Assembly: GCA_934631985.1 (NCBI GenBank)
Contig: CAKTYE010000004.1
Span: 1-64,000 of the forward strand
Direction of reading: 5' to 3'
From: an uncultured Clostridia bacterium
GTDB taxonomy: Bacteria > Bacillota > Clostridia > Christensenellales > Aristaeellaceae
Length of the DNA: 64,000 nucleotides
In this document: piece by piece, positions 8,149 through 16,531 of the stretch
Layout: the number at the start of each line of letters is the position of its first letter
Position numbering within the stretch: the first letter of the stretch is position 1
Made by a program: the position numbers and the translations under genes
The notes under the pieces: generated by a model
Told to the model about the DNA's origin: nothing
The model's input: the letters and a program-made list of their open reading frames with translations, nothing else
Database searches by the model: none

Positions 8149-8613
8149 CGCAAGGAGGAGCTGGAAAACGCCGTTTTCACCATGCTGCACGCGGTTGCCA
8201 CCAGCAGCCAAGCCCTGACCCAGGCCTGCGACCTTGCAAACCGCTTCGCCCTGGGCGAGGCCGAGGACCGTCAGGCAGAGGTCAGCGCCCTGGAGGCCCA
8301 GCTCATCGCGGCCCGCAAGCGCCAGCATGCCATCACCGACTTCATCGCCGCCTCCGGCGCGCAGACCCCGCAGACCCTGCTCAGCGAGCTCCAAGCCCTG
8401 GAGCGTGCCGTCCATACCCTGGAATCCCGCATTTCCAAGGCTCAGCGCCCCGCCGTGATCTACAGCGCCCCCCTGCTGCTCCGGGTCATCAACGCAATCC
8501 TCTGCGCACAACAAAAGCCGCCCGAGCAGGTGAAACCCCTGCTACAGGCGGCCTTGACGGGTATCCATGTCACCCCGGCAGACTATCGCGTCTGCTTTCA
8601 TGGCATGGAGGAC
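8149..8613 (+). pseudogene. C-terminal remnant of a large serine recombinase
   Basis: The frame reads a helical coiled-coil stretch (KEELENAVFTML, then ALEAQLIAARKRQHAITDF and LQALERAVHTLESRIS). It ends in LLQAALTGIHVTPADYRVCF, the terminal beta element common in large serine recombinases. The catalytic and zinc domains are missing, and the left edge is a palindromic repeat fragment (about 8130-8160). The frame runs without a stop into the 3' end of ssrA on the opposite strand. This suggests a lost integrative element that used ssrA as its attachment site. The family assignment rests on pattern, not on a search. Confidence 0.5.
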
Positions 8614-8614
8614 G

Positions 8615-8958
8615 TGGAGATGAGGAGAGTCGAACTCCTGTCCGAAGGTTCGTTTACAGAACTTTCTCCGAGCGCAGGCTGTGGTTTAACATTCCCTCTG
8701 CCCCGCGCCCACAGTCAGGCTCAAGGCTTCAGTAGCTTCATGATTACGGAAACGCAGCAAAGCTTAGGCGTTCTCGTTCCCCGCGTAAATGACGTCAGTA
8801 CCCGGCCACGCGGGCAGGCCGGACTGGCGTCGCGGCGTTAGGCCGCGAAAGCGAAATCGCTATTGTCAGTTCTTGTTTTTCCCCGTTTTATCGTGGTTCA
8901 GGGTCCACGGCTCGCTTATCCTGTCCCCGATGACCCCCGTCGAAACCGGATCATCCCC
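8615..8958 (-). ncRNA. ssrA: tmRNA (ssrA)
   Basis: On the minus strand the 5' GGGGATG pairs with 3' CATCTCC to make the 7-bp acceptor stem. A GGTTTCGACGG motif follows the 5' end, and the 3' part carries a T-arm with GTTCGACTC. The tag frame ends GATTTCGCTTTCGCGGCC and stop (8838-8840), giving a tag of about DNSDFAFAA. The resume codon is probably the GAC at 8865-8867 or the ACT before it. Stem-loops fitting the pseudoknots follow. The terminal CCA is not encoded. The RNA rescues stalled ribosomes with SmpB, whose gene lies 44 bases upstream. Confidence 0.93.
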
Positions 8959-9002
8959 AGAATGTGCTGACAGCCTTCGCTTTCATAAGATCGTTGCTTC
9001 CG

Positions 9003-9473
9003 TTAACGCTTCTGCGCATCCCGGAAAGCGCGCTGGATCTCGCGCTGTGCGTCCCGCTTCGCCATGTCATCCCGCTTGTCGTGCAGCTGCTTGCCCTTGC
9101 AGACGCCCAGCTCCAGCTTCATGCGGCCCTCCTTGAGGTAAATCGACAGCGGGATCAGCGTATAGCCCTGGCGCTGCACCAGGCTGTCCAGCTTACGGAT
9201 CTCGCTTTTGTGGAGCAGCAGGCGCTTGGGGCGCAGCGGGTCGCGGTTGAACTGATTGCCCTGCTCGTAGGGGCTGATGTGCATGCCGTCCACCCACACC
9301 TCGCCCTTGCGAACCACAGCCCAGCTTTCCTTCAGGTTGACCCGGCCCTGGCGCATGGACTTCACTTCGGTACCGTACAGTTCAATGCCGCACTCGTACT
9401 TTTCCTCAACGAAGTAATCGTGCCAGGCCTTGCGGTTCTGGGCAACGGGCTTAATACCCTTTTGATGCGGCAT
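9003..9473 (-). CDS. smpB: SsrA-binding protein SmpB
   Basis: A 156-residue RNA-binding protein that carries tmRNA to stalled ribosomes. The OB-fold core shows the family pattern: DYFVEEKYECGIELYGTEVK, then SIRxG-like SMRQGRVNLKESW and NPxRPKRLLLHKSEI-like motifs, and the basic C-terminal tail DDMAKRDAQREIQRAF. Length is normal. A GGAGGG site precedes the ATG. It is expressed from the promoter at 9527-9555 and is followed by ssrA, the usual partner arrangement. Confidence 0.97.
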   Translation of the reverse strand: MPHQKGIKPVAQNRKAWHDYFVEEKYECGIELYGTEVKSMRQGRVNLKESWAVVRKGEVWVDGMHISPYEQGNQFNRDPLRPKRLLLHKSEIRKLDSLVQRQGYTLIPLSIYLKEGRMKLELGVCKGKQLHDKRDDMAKRDAQREIQRAFRDAQKR

Positions 9474-9526
9474 GTCCGTTTCCCTCCCCCTTCAGCCTGC
9501 ATACGCTGCGCTTTCTGCGTTTTTTT

Positions 9527-9578
9527 ATTATAGCACATCCCTTGCCGCATTGCAATCGCCCTTTTTTTCCCGTATAAT
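9527..9578. promoter_or_regulatory. Divergent promoters sharing one palindromic -35
   Basis: TTGCAA at 9550-9555 is its own reverse complement. Leftward, a 17-base spacer leads to TATAAT on the minus strand (9527-9532) for smpB-ssrA, preceded by TGC. Rightward, another 17-base spacer leads to TATAAT on the plus strand (9573-9578) for proA. Both genes therefore seem to use the same hexamer as -35, which would make polymerase binding mutually exclusive. Confidence 0.75.
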
Positions 9579-9609
9579 AGCGGCATGAAAATATAGGGAG
9601 GAATGCTGG

Positions 9610-10908
9610 ATGAAGGATCTGCACGCACTGGCGGGTCAGGCCCGTGCCGCCGCGTGGGAGCTGGCAGCCTGCCCCCTGGACAAGCGCAACGCGGCGCTGC
9701 ATGCCATGGCCCGCGCCCTGAAGGCGGATCAGGAAACGATCTTTGCGGCGAACCGGGAAGACCTTGCCGCCGCCGAGGCGGAGGGCCTTGCTGTGCCGCT
9801 GGTCAAGCGCCTGCGCTTTGGGGAAGAAAAGCTGCAAGCCGTGTTGGACGGCTTGACCGCGCTGGCGGCGCTGCCGGACCCCATCGGCAAAACAACGCTG
9901 AGCCGGGAACTGACCCCCGGGCTGAACCTCTACCGCGTGACCTGCCCCATTGGTGTGGTGGGCGTGATTTTCGAAAGCCGTCCCGACGCGCTGGTGCAGA
10001 TCGCGTCCCTTTGCCTGAAAAGCGGCAACGCGGCGCTGCTGAAGGGCGGGCGCGAGGCCCTGCGCACCAACCGGGCGCTGCATGCGGCGCTGGAGCGTGC
10101 GCTGACGGAGACAGGTCTGCCCGCAGGCAGTCTCATCCTGCTGGAAACCCGGGAGGACGTGGGCGCCATGCTCAAGGAGGATACCCTCATTGACCTGATC
10201 ATCCCTCGGGGCAGCAACGCCTTTGTGCGCTGGATCATGGACAACAGCCGCATTCCCGTGCTGGGGCATTCCGATGGCATCTGCCATGTGTATGTGGACA
10301 AGGCTGCCGACCTGCCCATGGCGGTCAAGGTAGCGGTGGACAGCAAGACACAGAATGTCTCTGTGTGCAATGCCATGGAAACGCTGCTGGTGCATCGGGA
10401 TATTGCGGCAGCGTATCTGCCGCTGGTGGGCGAAGCTCTGACGGCAAAGGGCGTGGAGCTGCGCGGCGATGCAGCGACTCAGGCGCTCCTTCCCTGCAAG
10501 CCTGCCACGGAGGCGGACTGGGGCACGGAATACCTCGACCTGATCCTTTCCATCCGCGTGGTGGATTCGCTGGCACAGGCCATTGACCACATTAACCGCC
10601 ATGGCTCCCACCACACGGATTGCATCGTCACGGCGGACGATGACGCGGCAGCGGAGTTCATGCAGCGGGTGGATAGCGCGGGCGTGTACCGCAACGCCTC
10701 CACCCGGTTTGCAGACGGCTTTGTCTATGGCTTCGGCGCAGAGGTAGGCATTGCTACCGGTAAGCTCCATGCCCGCGGCCCCATGGGCCTGGAGGGGCTG
10801 ACAACGTATAAATACAAGTTGCTGGGCAATGGCAACAGTCTGGCGGAAATGAAGGACGGCAGCCATGCCTTCACCCACCGCGACCTGACCGAGGACTGCC
10901 CGCTGTAA
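9610..10908 (+). CDS. proA: Glutamate-5-semialdehyde dehydrogenase
   Basis: A 432-residue enzyme reducing gamma-glutamyl phosphate to glutamate-5-semialdehyde in proline synthesis. It has the aldehyde dehydrogenase fold with the nucleophile C253 in QNVSVCNAMETLL, the CPIGVVGVIFESRPD segment near residue 115 and the C-terminal ARGPMGLEGLTTYKY motif. Length is normal. The ATG follows AGGGAGG. proB is not adjacent, which is unusual; the gene downstream is a HAD phosphatase 20 bases away. Confidence 0.95.
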   Translation: MKDLHALAGQARAAAWELAACPLDKRNAALHAMARALKADQETIFAANREDLAAAEAEGLAVPLVKRLRFGEEKLQAVLDGLTALAALPDPIGKTTLSRELTPGLNLYRVTCPIGVVGVIFESRPDALVQIASLCLKSGNAALLKGGREALRTNRALHAALERALTETGLPAGSLILLETREDVGAMLKEDTLIDLIIPRGSNAFVRWIMDNSRIPVLGHSDGICHVYVDKAADLPMAVKVAVDSKTQNVSVCNAMETLLVHRDIAAAYLPLVGEALTAKGVELRGDAATQALLPCKPATEADWGTEYLDLILSIRVVDSLAQAIDHINRHGSHHTDCIVTADDDAAAEFMQRVDSAGVYRNASTRFADGFVYGFGAEVGIATGKLHARGPMGLEGLTTYKYKLLGNGNSLAEMKDGSHAFTHRDLTEDCPL

Positions 10909-10928
10909 GCGCCCCACGAAAGGAACCT

Positions 10929-11597
10929 ATGCAAGACGTAAAGTACGCTTTATTCGACTATGACGGTACACTGGCCCCGGGAGATTCCATTGTGCCGTTT
11001 ATGCTCTATGCGGTGCGGCAGGGCATTGCGCCCTTCTCCCGGCTGGTGATCGCAGGCGCAACGGCGCTGCTGCCGTATCTCTTTCCGAAAAAGTTCACCC
11101 ACGGCTGGGCCAAGCGCAAGGCGCTGACCTTTTTAAAGGGGAAAACCCAGGCGGAAATGGACGCATTCTCCACCGCGTTTTTCCATGCGCGGGTGGAAAA
11201 GAAGCTCTATCAGGACGGTCAGCGGGAGCTGGCGCGTCTGAAGCAGGAGGGCTATCATATTTTGCTGGTATCCGCGTCCCCGGACGTGTACATGCGGGTC
11301 ATCGGCAAGGCAGTGGGTGCAGAGGCTGTGCTGGCGACCACCTGCGGCCTGGAGGCAGACGGCAAGACCTATTCCGGGCTGGTGGGCGAAAACTGCAAGG
11401 GCGTGGAAAAGCCCCTGCGCATTGCGGCCTATCTGGCGGCGCATCATGCCGAGCTGGACTGGGAGCAGTCCCGCGCCTATGGCGATTCCGCCAGCGACAT
11501 TCCCATGATGAACCTGACCGCGCATCCGGTGTGCGTGAACCCCAAGCGCAAGCTGCGGGAAGCGCTGCCGGATGCGGAAACGGTGCGATGGCGGTGA
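10929..11597 (+). CDS. HAD-IB family phosphatase
   Basis: A 222-residue HAD phosphatase of the SerB-like IB group. Motif I is FDYDGTL with the nucleophilic Asp, motif II is LLVSASPD, the lysine is in CKGVEK, and motif IV is YGDSASDIPMM. A helical cap lies between motifs I and II. Family members hydrolyse phosphoserine, phospholipid head groups or similar small monoesters; which one is not evident. GAAAGGA precedes the ATG. It follows proA in the same transcript and ends at a strong terminator. Confidence 0.85.
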   Translation: MQDVKYALFDYDGTLAPGDSIVPFMLYAVRQGIAPFSRLVIAGATALLPYLFPKKFTHGWAKRKALTFLKGKTQAEMDAFSTAFFHARVEKKLYQDGQRELARLKQEGYHILLVSASPDVYMRVIGKAVGAEAVLATTCGLEADGKTYSGLVGENCKGVEKPLRIAAYLAAHHAELDWEQSRAYGDSASDIPMMNLTAHPVCVNPKRKLREALPDAETVRWR

Positions 11598-11616
11598 GCC
11601 TTTACTGTCTGAAACT

Positions 11617-11666
11617 AAAAAGATGCAGTGCAGGAATGAAACGCTTTCCTGCACTGCATCTTTTTT
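11617..11666. terminator. Bidirectional terminator with a 20-bp stem
   Basis: Arms at 11617-11636 and 11646-11665 are perfectly complementary. A-rich and T-rich ends provide T-tracts for both directions, so it serves proA-HAD on the plus strand and the SH3 gene on the minus strand. The stop codon of the latter is inside the right arm. Confidence 0.92.
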
Positions 11667-13431
11667 ATTTCCAGGCCAACGCGCTGTCCACCCATCCGAT
11701 TCCTGCATCAGAATAGGCATACACAAGCGGTGCTGCGCTGCGTTCTGCGAAGGCTAACTCTGTGCCTGCCGGGAACACGCCCATTTGCGTACCATCCTCC
11801 GTATAGTAGGGGACTTCCGTTTTTAGCTTTCTGCGGTTGGGCTTGGAGGCCTTCGGTTCGCCGCCGATGTCCTTCAGCTTCATGTAGCCGCTGGTACCAT
11901 CCTGCATGCGTACATGGGCCAGCTTTTGGTCAACGCCCAGCACCTCCACCTTTGTCCCTTTGGCATAGGTGCTGACAATCCGCTGGCTACTTGTATTGTC
12001 GATGTACAGCGCTGCCTCCTTGCGCTTTACGCTGACCAGCGGCGGGGCCATGTATCCGCCGTTTGCATCGGAGCTGTAGTTCAGATATTCGGTCTTCACC
12101 CAGCCAAATTGGTCTTCAATCCCCACATAGGCCCAGCCCGCGGCATGGATGGTAGTAAAGAGGAACGTTACCCGCGTTCCCGCATAGTATTTTCCCAGCG
12201 AAGCTGCTTCTGTGCTGGGCGAAGCGCGCAGATTCAGCCGTTTGGTGAGATCATCGCTCTCCACCAGCGCATAGGTCATATTGTCTGTCTGAGACAGGTC
12301 GCGAAGCCGCATCCATCCTGTCTCACCATCCTCACAGGCCACCAGCACCTGCGCGTTCCTTGACGTATTGCCCAGAATCGCCTGAATGAATACCAGTTCC
12401 CCTGCTTGAAGCTTGCGAAGAACCTTCTCCTTTTTTTGATCTGCATACACCAGCCGGAAGGACGCCCCGTTCGTTAAATAGGCCTTTGCGCGATGTCCAT
12501 CCTCTGCCATTGCGTATGCTGCCCGTGCCGAGCCGCGCACCACATAGTCTTCCCTGACCCAACCTGTCAGGCCGCCGCTCAGCATGATTTGCAGATAGCC
12601 GTTTTGTTCCTCCATCACCTGCACACGCACATCGTTGAACAGATAGGCCGTCACATTTGCCGCGGCATTCGGCGCATCCAGCAGCGTCATATCCGGGGTG
12701 CTTTCGTCGGCATCCATGGTGCTGTCATCTGGCGCATGCAGCTGCCCTACGCCGCCATTTGCTTCTGGCAGCTGATCCGAAATTGCCAGGAAATCCGCAA
12801 ACGCTTTCGGCAGCGCAGCAACGTCTATCCCCGCCAGCGTCACATCCTGTACAAGAAAGCAGGTTGCACGGTTCTCGGTTTCCATCACCTCGCTGCGCGA
12901 AAAGGTGATTTCTTCCTTCCCGGGCCGCATGATGCTCGACAGCCGCCAGCCGTCCGTAGAACGGAACCAACGATATTCCGTGCCATCCGAATAAACCAGC
13001 TTGAAGCTTCTGCTCCCGTCATACTGGCTCACCTGATAATCCGTATACGTATATTCCGCGGCTTCCGGCAGCAGCGTCGGCAGGCCCAGCGTCTCGTCTA
13101 TGGCCTTGTCGTTGAACACCACGTCCCAACTTCCTGCTGATGTGAAGGTGAATGCGCCCAGAATGGTCACGCCTGCCTGCTGCAAAAGCACCTGTCCGTT
13201 GCTCCATGTTCCCCACCGCATGACAGCGTAGCCATCCAGCACAGCTGCATCCTCATAGCCGCTGCCCTGTACAACAGGCAGCAGCTCTTCCGGCCAGCTC
13301 TCCATAAAGTGCAGCAGATAGGATGGACTCTGTGCATTCACCTCTGCAAACCAGTCCGGCACATCCTCGCCGTATCCCACGGACATGCACAGCAAGCATC
13401 CCAGCAGTACCAGCGTCAACAGGCGTTTCAT
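11665..13431 (-). CDS. Secreted protein with several SH3-like repeats
   Basis: A 588-residue exported protein. The start is the ATG at 13431, preceded by GGGAGG; the frame extends 12 codons further without a ribosome site. A signal peptide (KRLLTLVLLGCLLCMSVGYG) is followed by a mixed alpha/beta domain of unknown function. The C-terminal half carries bacterial SH3-like repeats, recognisable by their closing strands GWVREDYV, GWMRLRDL, GWVKTEYL and GYMKLKDI, with a fifth partial one ending GWVDSA. Such repeats usually bind cell wall or surface ligands. It is one of three secreted SH3 proteins in this window. Confidence 0.75.
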   Translation of the reverse strand: MKRLLTLVLLGCLLCMSVGYGEDVPDWFAEVNAQSPSYLLHFMESWPEELLPVVQGSGYEDAAVLDGYAVMRWGTWSNGQVLLQQAGVTILGAFTFTSAGSWDVVFNDKAIDETLGLPTLLPEAAEYTYTDYQVSQYDGSRSFKLVYSDGTEYRWFRSTDGWRLSSIMRPGKEEITFSRSEVMETENRATCFLVQDVTLAGIDVAALPKAFADFLAISDQLPEANGGVGQLHAPDDSTMDADESTPDMTLLDAPNAAANVTAYLFNDVRVQVMEEQNGYLQIMLSGGLTGWVREDYVVRGSARAAYAMAEDGHRAKAYLTNGASFRLVYADQKKEKVLRKLQAGELVFIQAILGNTSRNAQVLVACEDGETGWMRLRDLSQTDNMTYALVESDDLTKRLNLRASPSTEAASLGKYYAGTRVTFLFTTIHAAGWAYVGIEDQFGWVKTEYLNYSSDANGGYMAPPLVSVKRKEAALYIDNTSSQRIVSTYAKGTKVEVLGVDQKLAHVRMQDGTSGYMKLKDIGGEPKASKPNRRKLKTEVPYYTEDGTQMGVFPAGTELAFAERSAAPLVYAYSDAGIGWVDSALAWK

Positions 13432-13497
13432 CCGTTTTCCTCCCTTGTGAAGCGTTTTGTCACTCATTCAACGGAGGATACCTGTTTTTTCCTGCCT

Positions 13498-13680
13498 TTA
13501 TTTCAGCTTCTGCATCCATTTAATGGTCAAATAGAACAGAAACAGCACCAGAAAAACGCCCAGCAGTCCCGCGCCGGTGACGATCAGTCCCTTTTCAAAC
13601 AGGGGCAGGGCGGCAAGCCCTGTAGCCTCGCCCTCCGCCAGTGCCGCGGGAATCAACCAATACGAAAGCAGCTTCCACAT
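13498..13680 (-). CDS. OadG-like small subunit of a Na+-pumping decarboxylase
   Basis: A 60-residue protein with one strong membrane helix (GLIVTGAGLLGVFLVLFLFY) near the C-terminus and a short basic tail. This is the profile of the gamma/delta anchoring subunit of oxaloacetate or methylmalonyl-CoA decarboxylases. An AGGGAGG site precedes the ATG. It follows oadB by 15 bases, so it is the second gene of that operon. The order beta then gamma and the lack of alpha and biotin-carrier genes are unusual. Confidence 0.65.
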   Translation of the reverse strand: MWKLLSYWLIPAALAEGEATGLAALPLFEKGLIVTGAGLLGVFLVLFLFYLTIKWMQKLK

Positions 13681-13695
13681 GCTCTATTCCTCCCT

Positions 13696-14889
13696 TTAAC
13701 CCAGCATCATGCTGATCAGCGTAATGACCATGCCGCCTGCCACGATGGAACCCAACTGGCCCGCCACGTTCGCAGAGGTGGCCTGCATTAGGATAAAGTT
13801 GCTGGGGTCTTCTTTCAGCGCCATCTTCGCCACCACCCGCGAGGACATGGGGAAGGCCGAGATGCCCGCCGCGCCGATCATCGGGTTGACCTTCTTCTTG
13901 CGGAACAGATTCAGCAGCTTGGCAAACAGCACACCACCCGCCGTGTCGAACACAAAGGCCACCAGACCCAGCGCCAGGATCAGCAGCGTCTCCACCTGCA
14001 AGAATTTCTCCGCCACCATGGTGGAGCCGATGGTCAGCCCCAGCAGGATGGTCACCAGATTTGCCAGCTCGTTCTGCGCGGTCTTGGACAGGCGCTCCAG
14101 CACGCCGCATTCGCGGATGAGGTTGCCGAACATCAGGCTGCCCACCAGCGGCGCGCTCATGGGAACAAGAATGCCCGCCACCACCGTCACCACAATAGGG
14201 AACAGGATCAGCACCTTCTTGGAGCAGCGATCCTCATGGTAATCCATGCGGATCATCCGCTCCTCCCGGGTGGTCAGCGCACGAATGACCGGGGGCTGAA
14301 TCACCGGCACCAGCGACATGTAGCTGTACGCCGCCACGGAAATGGGGCCCATATAATCCTTCAGGGCAAAGTGGTTCGCCACATACAGCGTGGTGGGGCC
14401 GTCCGCCGCGCCGATAATGCCGATGGCGCTCGCCAGCTTCAAAATCAGGTCGCTGTCACCCGCCGTCTGCGGCAGCAGCACGGGGATCAGCGCCAGCGAA
14501 AGCAGGAACGTGGCAAAAATGCCGAACTGCGCCGCCGCGCCGAAGAAGATCATGCTCGGGTCCTTCAGCAGGGGCGAGAAGTCAATCATCGCGCCCACCG
14601 CAATGAAGATCAAAATGGGAAACAGCTCATTGGCGATGCCTGCGTTGAACAGCACCGTCAAAAAGCCTTCCTCCCCCAGGGCTGCGGGAAGCGCCGTTTC
14701 CAGCACGGGCGGCAGATTCGCCAAAATGCACCCGAAGCCGATGGGCAGCAGCAGGGATGGCTCGTATTCCTTTTTGATGGCCAAATAAATGAGGACGCCC
14801 GCGATGACAAACATCAGGAGCGTCTTCACGCCCTCCGCCGTGAACAGGTACATCACGCCGGAGAAAAGCTCGGTCAGGATCTGGGTCAT
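13696..14889 (-). CDS. oadB: Na+-translocating decarboxylase beta subunit
   Basis: A 397-residue polytopic membrane protein of the OadB/MmdB/GcdB family, which couples decarboxylation of carboxybiotin to Na+ export. Visible motifs include LLPIGFGCILANLP, NELFPILIFIAVGAMIDF, the conserved IGIIGAADGPTTLY loop and FVFDTAGGVLFAK. I start it at the ATG at 14889 behind GAAGGAGG. The partner carboxyltransferase and biotin carrier are not in the window, so the substrate (oxaloacetate, methylmalonyl-CoA or glutaconyl-CoA) cannot be assigned. Confidence 0.92.
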   Translation of the reverse strand: MTQILTELFSGVMYLFTAEGVKTLLMFVIAGVLIYLAIKKEYEPSLLLPIGFGCILANLPPVLETALPAALGEEGFLTVLFNAGIANELFPILIFIAVGAMIDFSPLLKDPSMIFFGAAAQFGIFATFLLSLALIPVLLPQTAGDSDLILKLASAIGIIGAADGPTTLYVANHFALKDYMGPISVAAYSYMSLVPVIQPPVIRALTTREERMIRMDYHEDRCSKKVLILFPIVVTVVAGILVPMSAPLVGSLMFGNLIRECGVLERLSKTAQNELANLVTILLGLTIGSTMVAEKFLQVETLLILALGLVAFVFDTAGGVLFAKLLNLFRKKKVNPMIGAAGISAFPMSSRVVAKMALKEDPSNFILMQATSANVAGQLGSIVAGGMVITLISMMLG

Positions 14890-14996
14890 GAGAACTTCTT
14901 CCTCCTTCACGCAGTGTTTTTCACTGCAAGCACCTTCATTTTAACAGGTAGGGATAGCTCAAAAAACACCCATTTTTCATTTTCGTCCCACCACGG

Positions 14997-15956
14997 TTAG
15001 GCTGCCGGGGACGGGGAAGGTTCTTCCGTGGTACGGGTCACATAGCCGTAGGTGATGTCGGCCTGATCGACCCACACCCAGTCGGCCTCGTCGCCGTCCT
15101 CGCCGCCCAGCCGAACCAGGCAGCGATCCTGCTGCTCGGCGACCACGGTGAAGCTAGCGGCGGCAAACAGCGTTCCTGCCAACTGCTCATCCTCCAGTGT
15201 GAGGTAGTACGCGCAGCCGCCCTCCTGCGGATGCCCGGTAGGCAGCGGCGTTTCCTCCACCACAGCTTGCAGATACGCGGTCTGCATATAGCCTACGCTG
15301 CTGCCCACGCGAACGTGCGCCCAGCCCTTGGTGGCGCTGTCCTCAATGAGCAGGTCCACCACCACGCCGGGATAAAAGTTTCCCAGTTCTGCCGCGCTCT
15401 TGGACGGCTCGGCCCGCATGGGCAGCTTTTCGTTGTTCTTCGTCGTCACCTGGCTCTGCCCTGCTTCGTCGGGCCAGGTGATGCTCAATGCAGAGGTGAA
15501 CCCGATCAGCGCCGTGCCGTCCGCCGCTTCATAGCGCACATGCAGCCAGTCCTGCGAAACCGTCCCCAGCACTTGCACCTCGCCCCGGGGCATCTGCGCA
15601 ATGACCCGTCCCGTGCCGCCCGCCTGGTCGTACAGGGGCAATGTGCCGCCCTCCCCCACATAGCGGATGGTCGCCACAGGCAGCTGCGCATCCTCCGTCA
15701 GGTCGGTAAGGAACTTTTTCATCATGTAGCCCGTGCGCCCGCCGATGGAGACCAACTCCCACTGCTTGCCGTCCTCCAGAATTTCCACCGGCTGACCGCC
15801 ATAATACTGTCCCATGACCCGTGCGCTGTCATCGGGGCGCTCCCGGAGTTTCACCCGCTCGGTGGGGGTGGAAAAGGTTACGATCTGCGCATTGTTTTCC
15901 CCCAGCGCCGTCAGGGGAAGAAACAGCAGCAAAAGCAGCACCAGCAGTTTACGCAA
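14997..15956 (-). CDS. Secreted SH3-repeat protein
   Basis: A 319-residue exported protein with a signal peptide (RKLLVLLLLLFLPLTALG) and three to four SH3-like units. Their markers are KLRERPDDSARVMGQYYGG, the GYMMKKFL closing strand, PMRAEPSKSAAELGNFYPG and VGYMQTAYL. A Pro/Ser-rich C-terminus follows. The start is TTG, the only one with an upstream AGGAAGG. Function unknown; wall binding is the usual role of such repeats. A palindrome (16011-16030) lies in the divergent region with the HEAT gene. Confidence 0.7.
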   Translation of the reverse strand: MRKLLVLLLLLFLPLTALGENNAQIVTFSTPTERVKLRERPDDSARVMGQYYGGQPVEILEDGKQWELVSIGGRTGYMMKKFLTDLTEDAQLPVATIRYVGEGGTLPLYDQAGGTGRVIAQMPRGEVQVLGTVSQDWLHVRYEAADGTALIGFTSALSITWPDEAGQSQVTTKNNEKLPMRAEPSKSAAELGNFYPGVVVDLLIEDSATKGWAHVRVGSSVGYMQTAYLQAVVEETPLPTGHPQEGGCAYYLTLEDEQLAGTLFAAASFTVVAEQQDRCLVRLGGEDGDEADWVWVDQADITYGYVTRTTEEPSPSPAA

Positions 15957-16010
15957 GGGGAAATCGCCTTCCTTTCGTGGGAACGTTCACAAAATTGATT
16001 GCATTTCGTT

Positions 16011-16030
16011 CATATTGACTTCACAATATG
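16011..16030. promoter_or_regulatory. CATATTG/CAATATG palindrome in a divergent region
   Basis: A perfect 7-bp inverted repeat with a 6-base gap between the SH3 gene and the HEAT gene. Position and symmetry fit a regulator site for either gene. I see no convincing -10/-35 pair to anchor it. Confidence 0.3.
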
Positions 16031-16112
16031 GGCGTATTCTTACCAACGAACACAAAGGAGAACAGCTTCCATAGGTGGCCTGCTCCCCTGAAAAAACGAG
16101 GAGGTACCTGTT

Positions 16113-16448
16113 ATGTTATTCGGCAGCAAGGACAAGAAGATCGAGCATGCAATTGAGAAGCAGAACCCCGCGGGCGTCATCGGCTTCCTGGAGGACAAGG
16201 ACGAGCATATCCGCATGATGGCCATCGAGGCTGCCGGCAAAATCGGCGGCGATGACTGCATGAACGCTCTGATCCCGCTGCTGCACAACGCGGATGCAAA
16301 GACCCGCGCGGCGGTGGCAACGGCCCTGGGCGAGCTGGGCAACGGTCACGCAGCGGCATTCCTGTCCTATCAGTTGGATCATGAGCAGGATGCAACCGTG
16401 CAGGCCGCTGTTCGCAAGGCCATGCAGAAGCTCCACGGCGAGGAGTAA
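16113..16448 (+). CDS. Small HEAT-repeat protein
   Basis: A 111-residue soluble protein made of HEAT-type helical pairs (DEHIRMMAIEAAGKIGG, ALIPLLHNADAKTRAAVATALGELG, TVQAAVRKAMQKL). Such folds are protein-interaction scaffolds and also occur in phycobilisome-lyase-like proteins; nothing indicates a pigment here. An excellent GAGGAGG site precedes the ATG, and a terminator follows the stop closely, so it is a single-gene unit. Partner unknown. Confidence 0.75.
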   Translation: MLFGSKDKKIEHAIEKQNPAGVIGFLEDKDEHIRMMAIEAAGKIGGDDCMNALIPLLHNADAKTRAAVATALGELGNGHAAAFLSYQLDHEQDATVQAAVRKAMQKLHGEE

Positions 16449-16470
16449 CTTTCCCCCTGACCCCTTTCCG

Positions 16471-16503
16471 GGAAGCGGCAGCAATGTCGCTTCCCTTTTT
16501 TTG
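16471..16503 (+). terminator. Terminator of the HEAT-repeat gene
   Basis: GGGAAGCG (16471-16478) pairs with CGCTTCCC (16489-16496), followed by seven T residues. Confidence 0.9.
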
Positions 16504-16531
16504 CGCTGCCGCAAAGGGAACAGACTTCCGA

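Noticed and set aside
8615..8841. Plus-strand continuation of the recombinase remnant through ssrA
   Set aside because: This stretch is antisense to the tmRNA and has no recombinase-like features.
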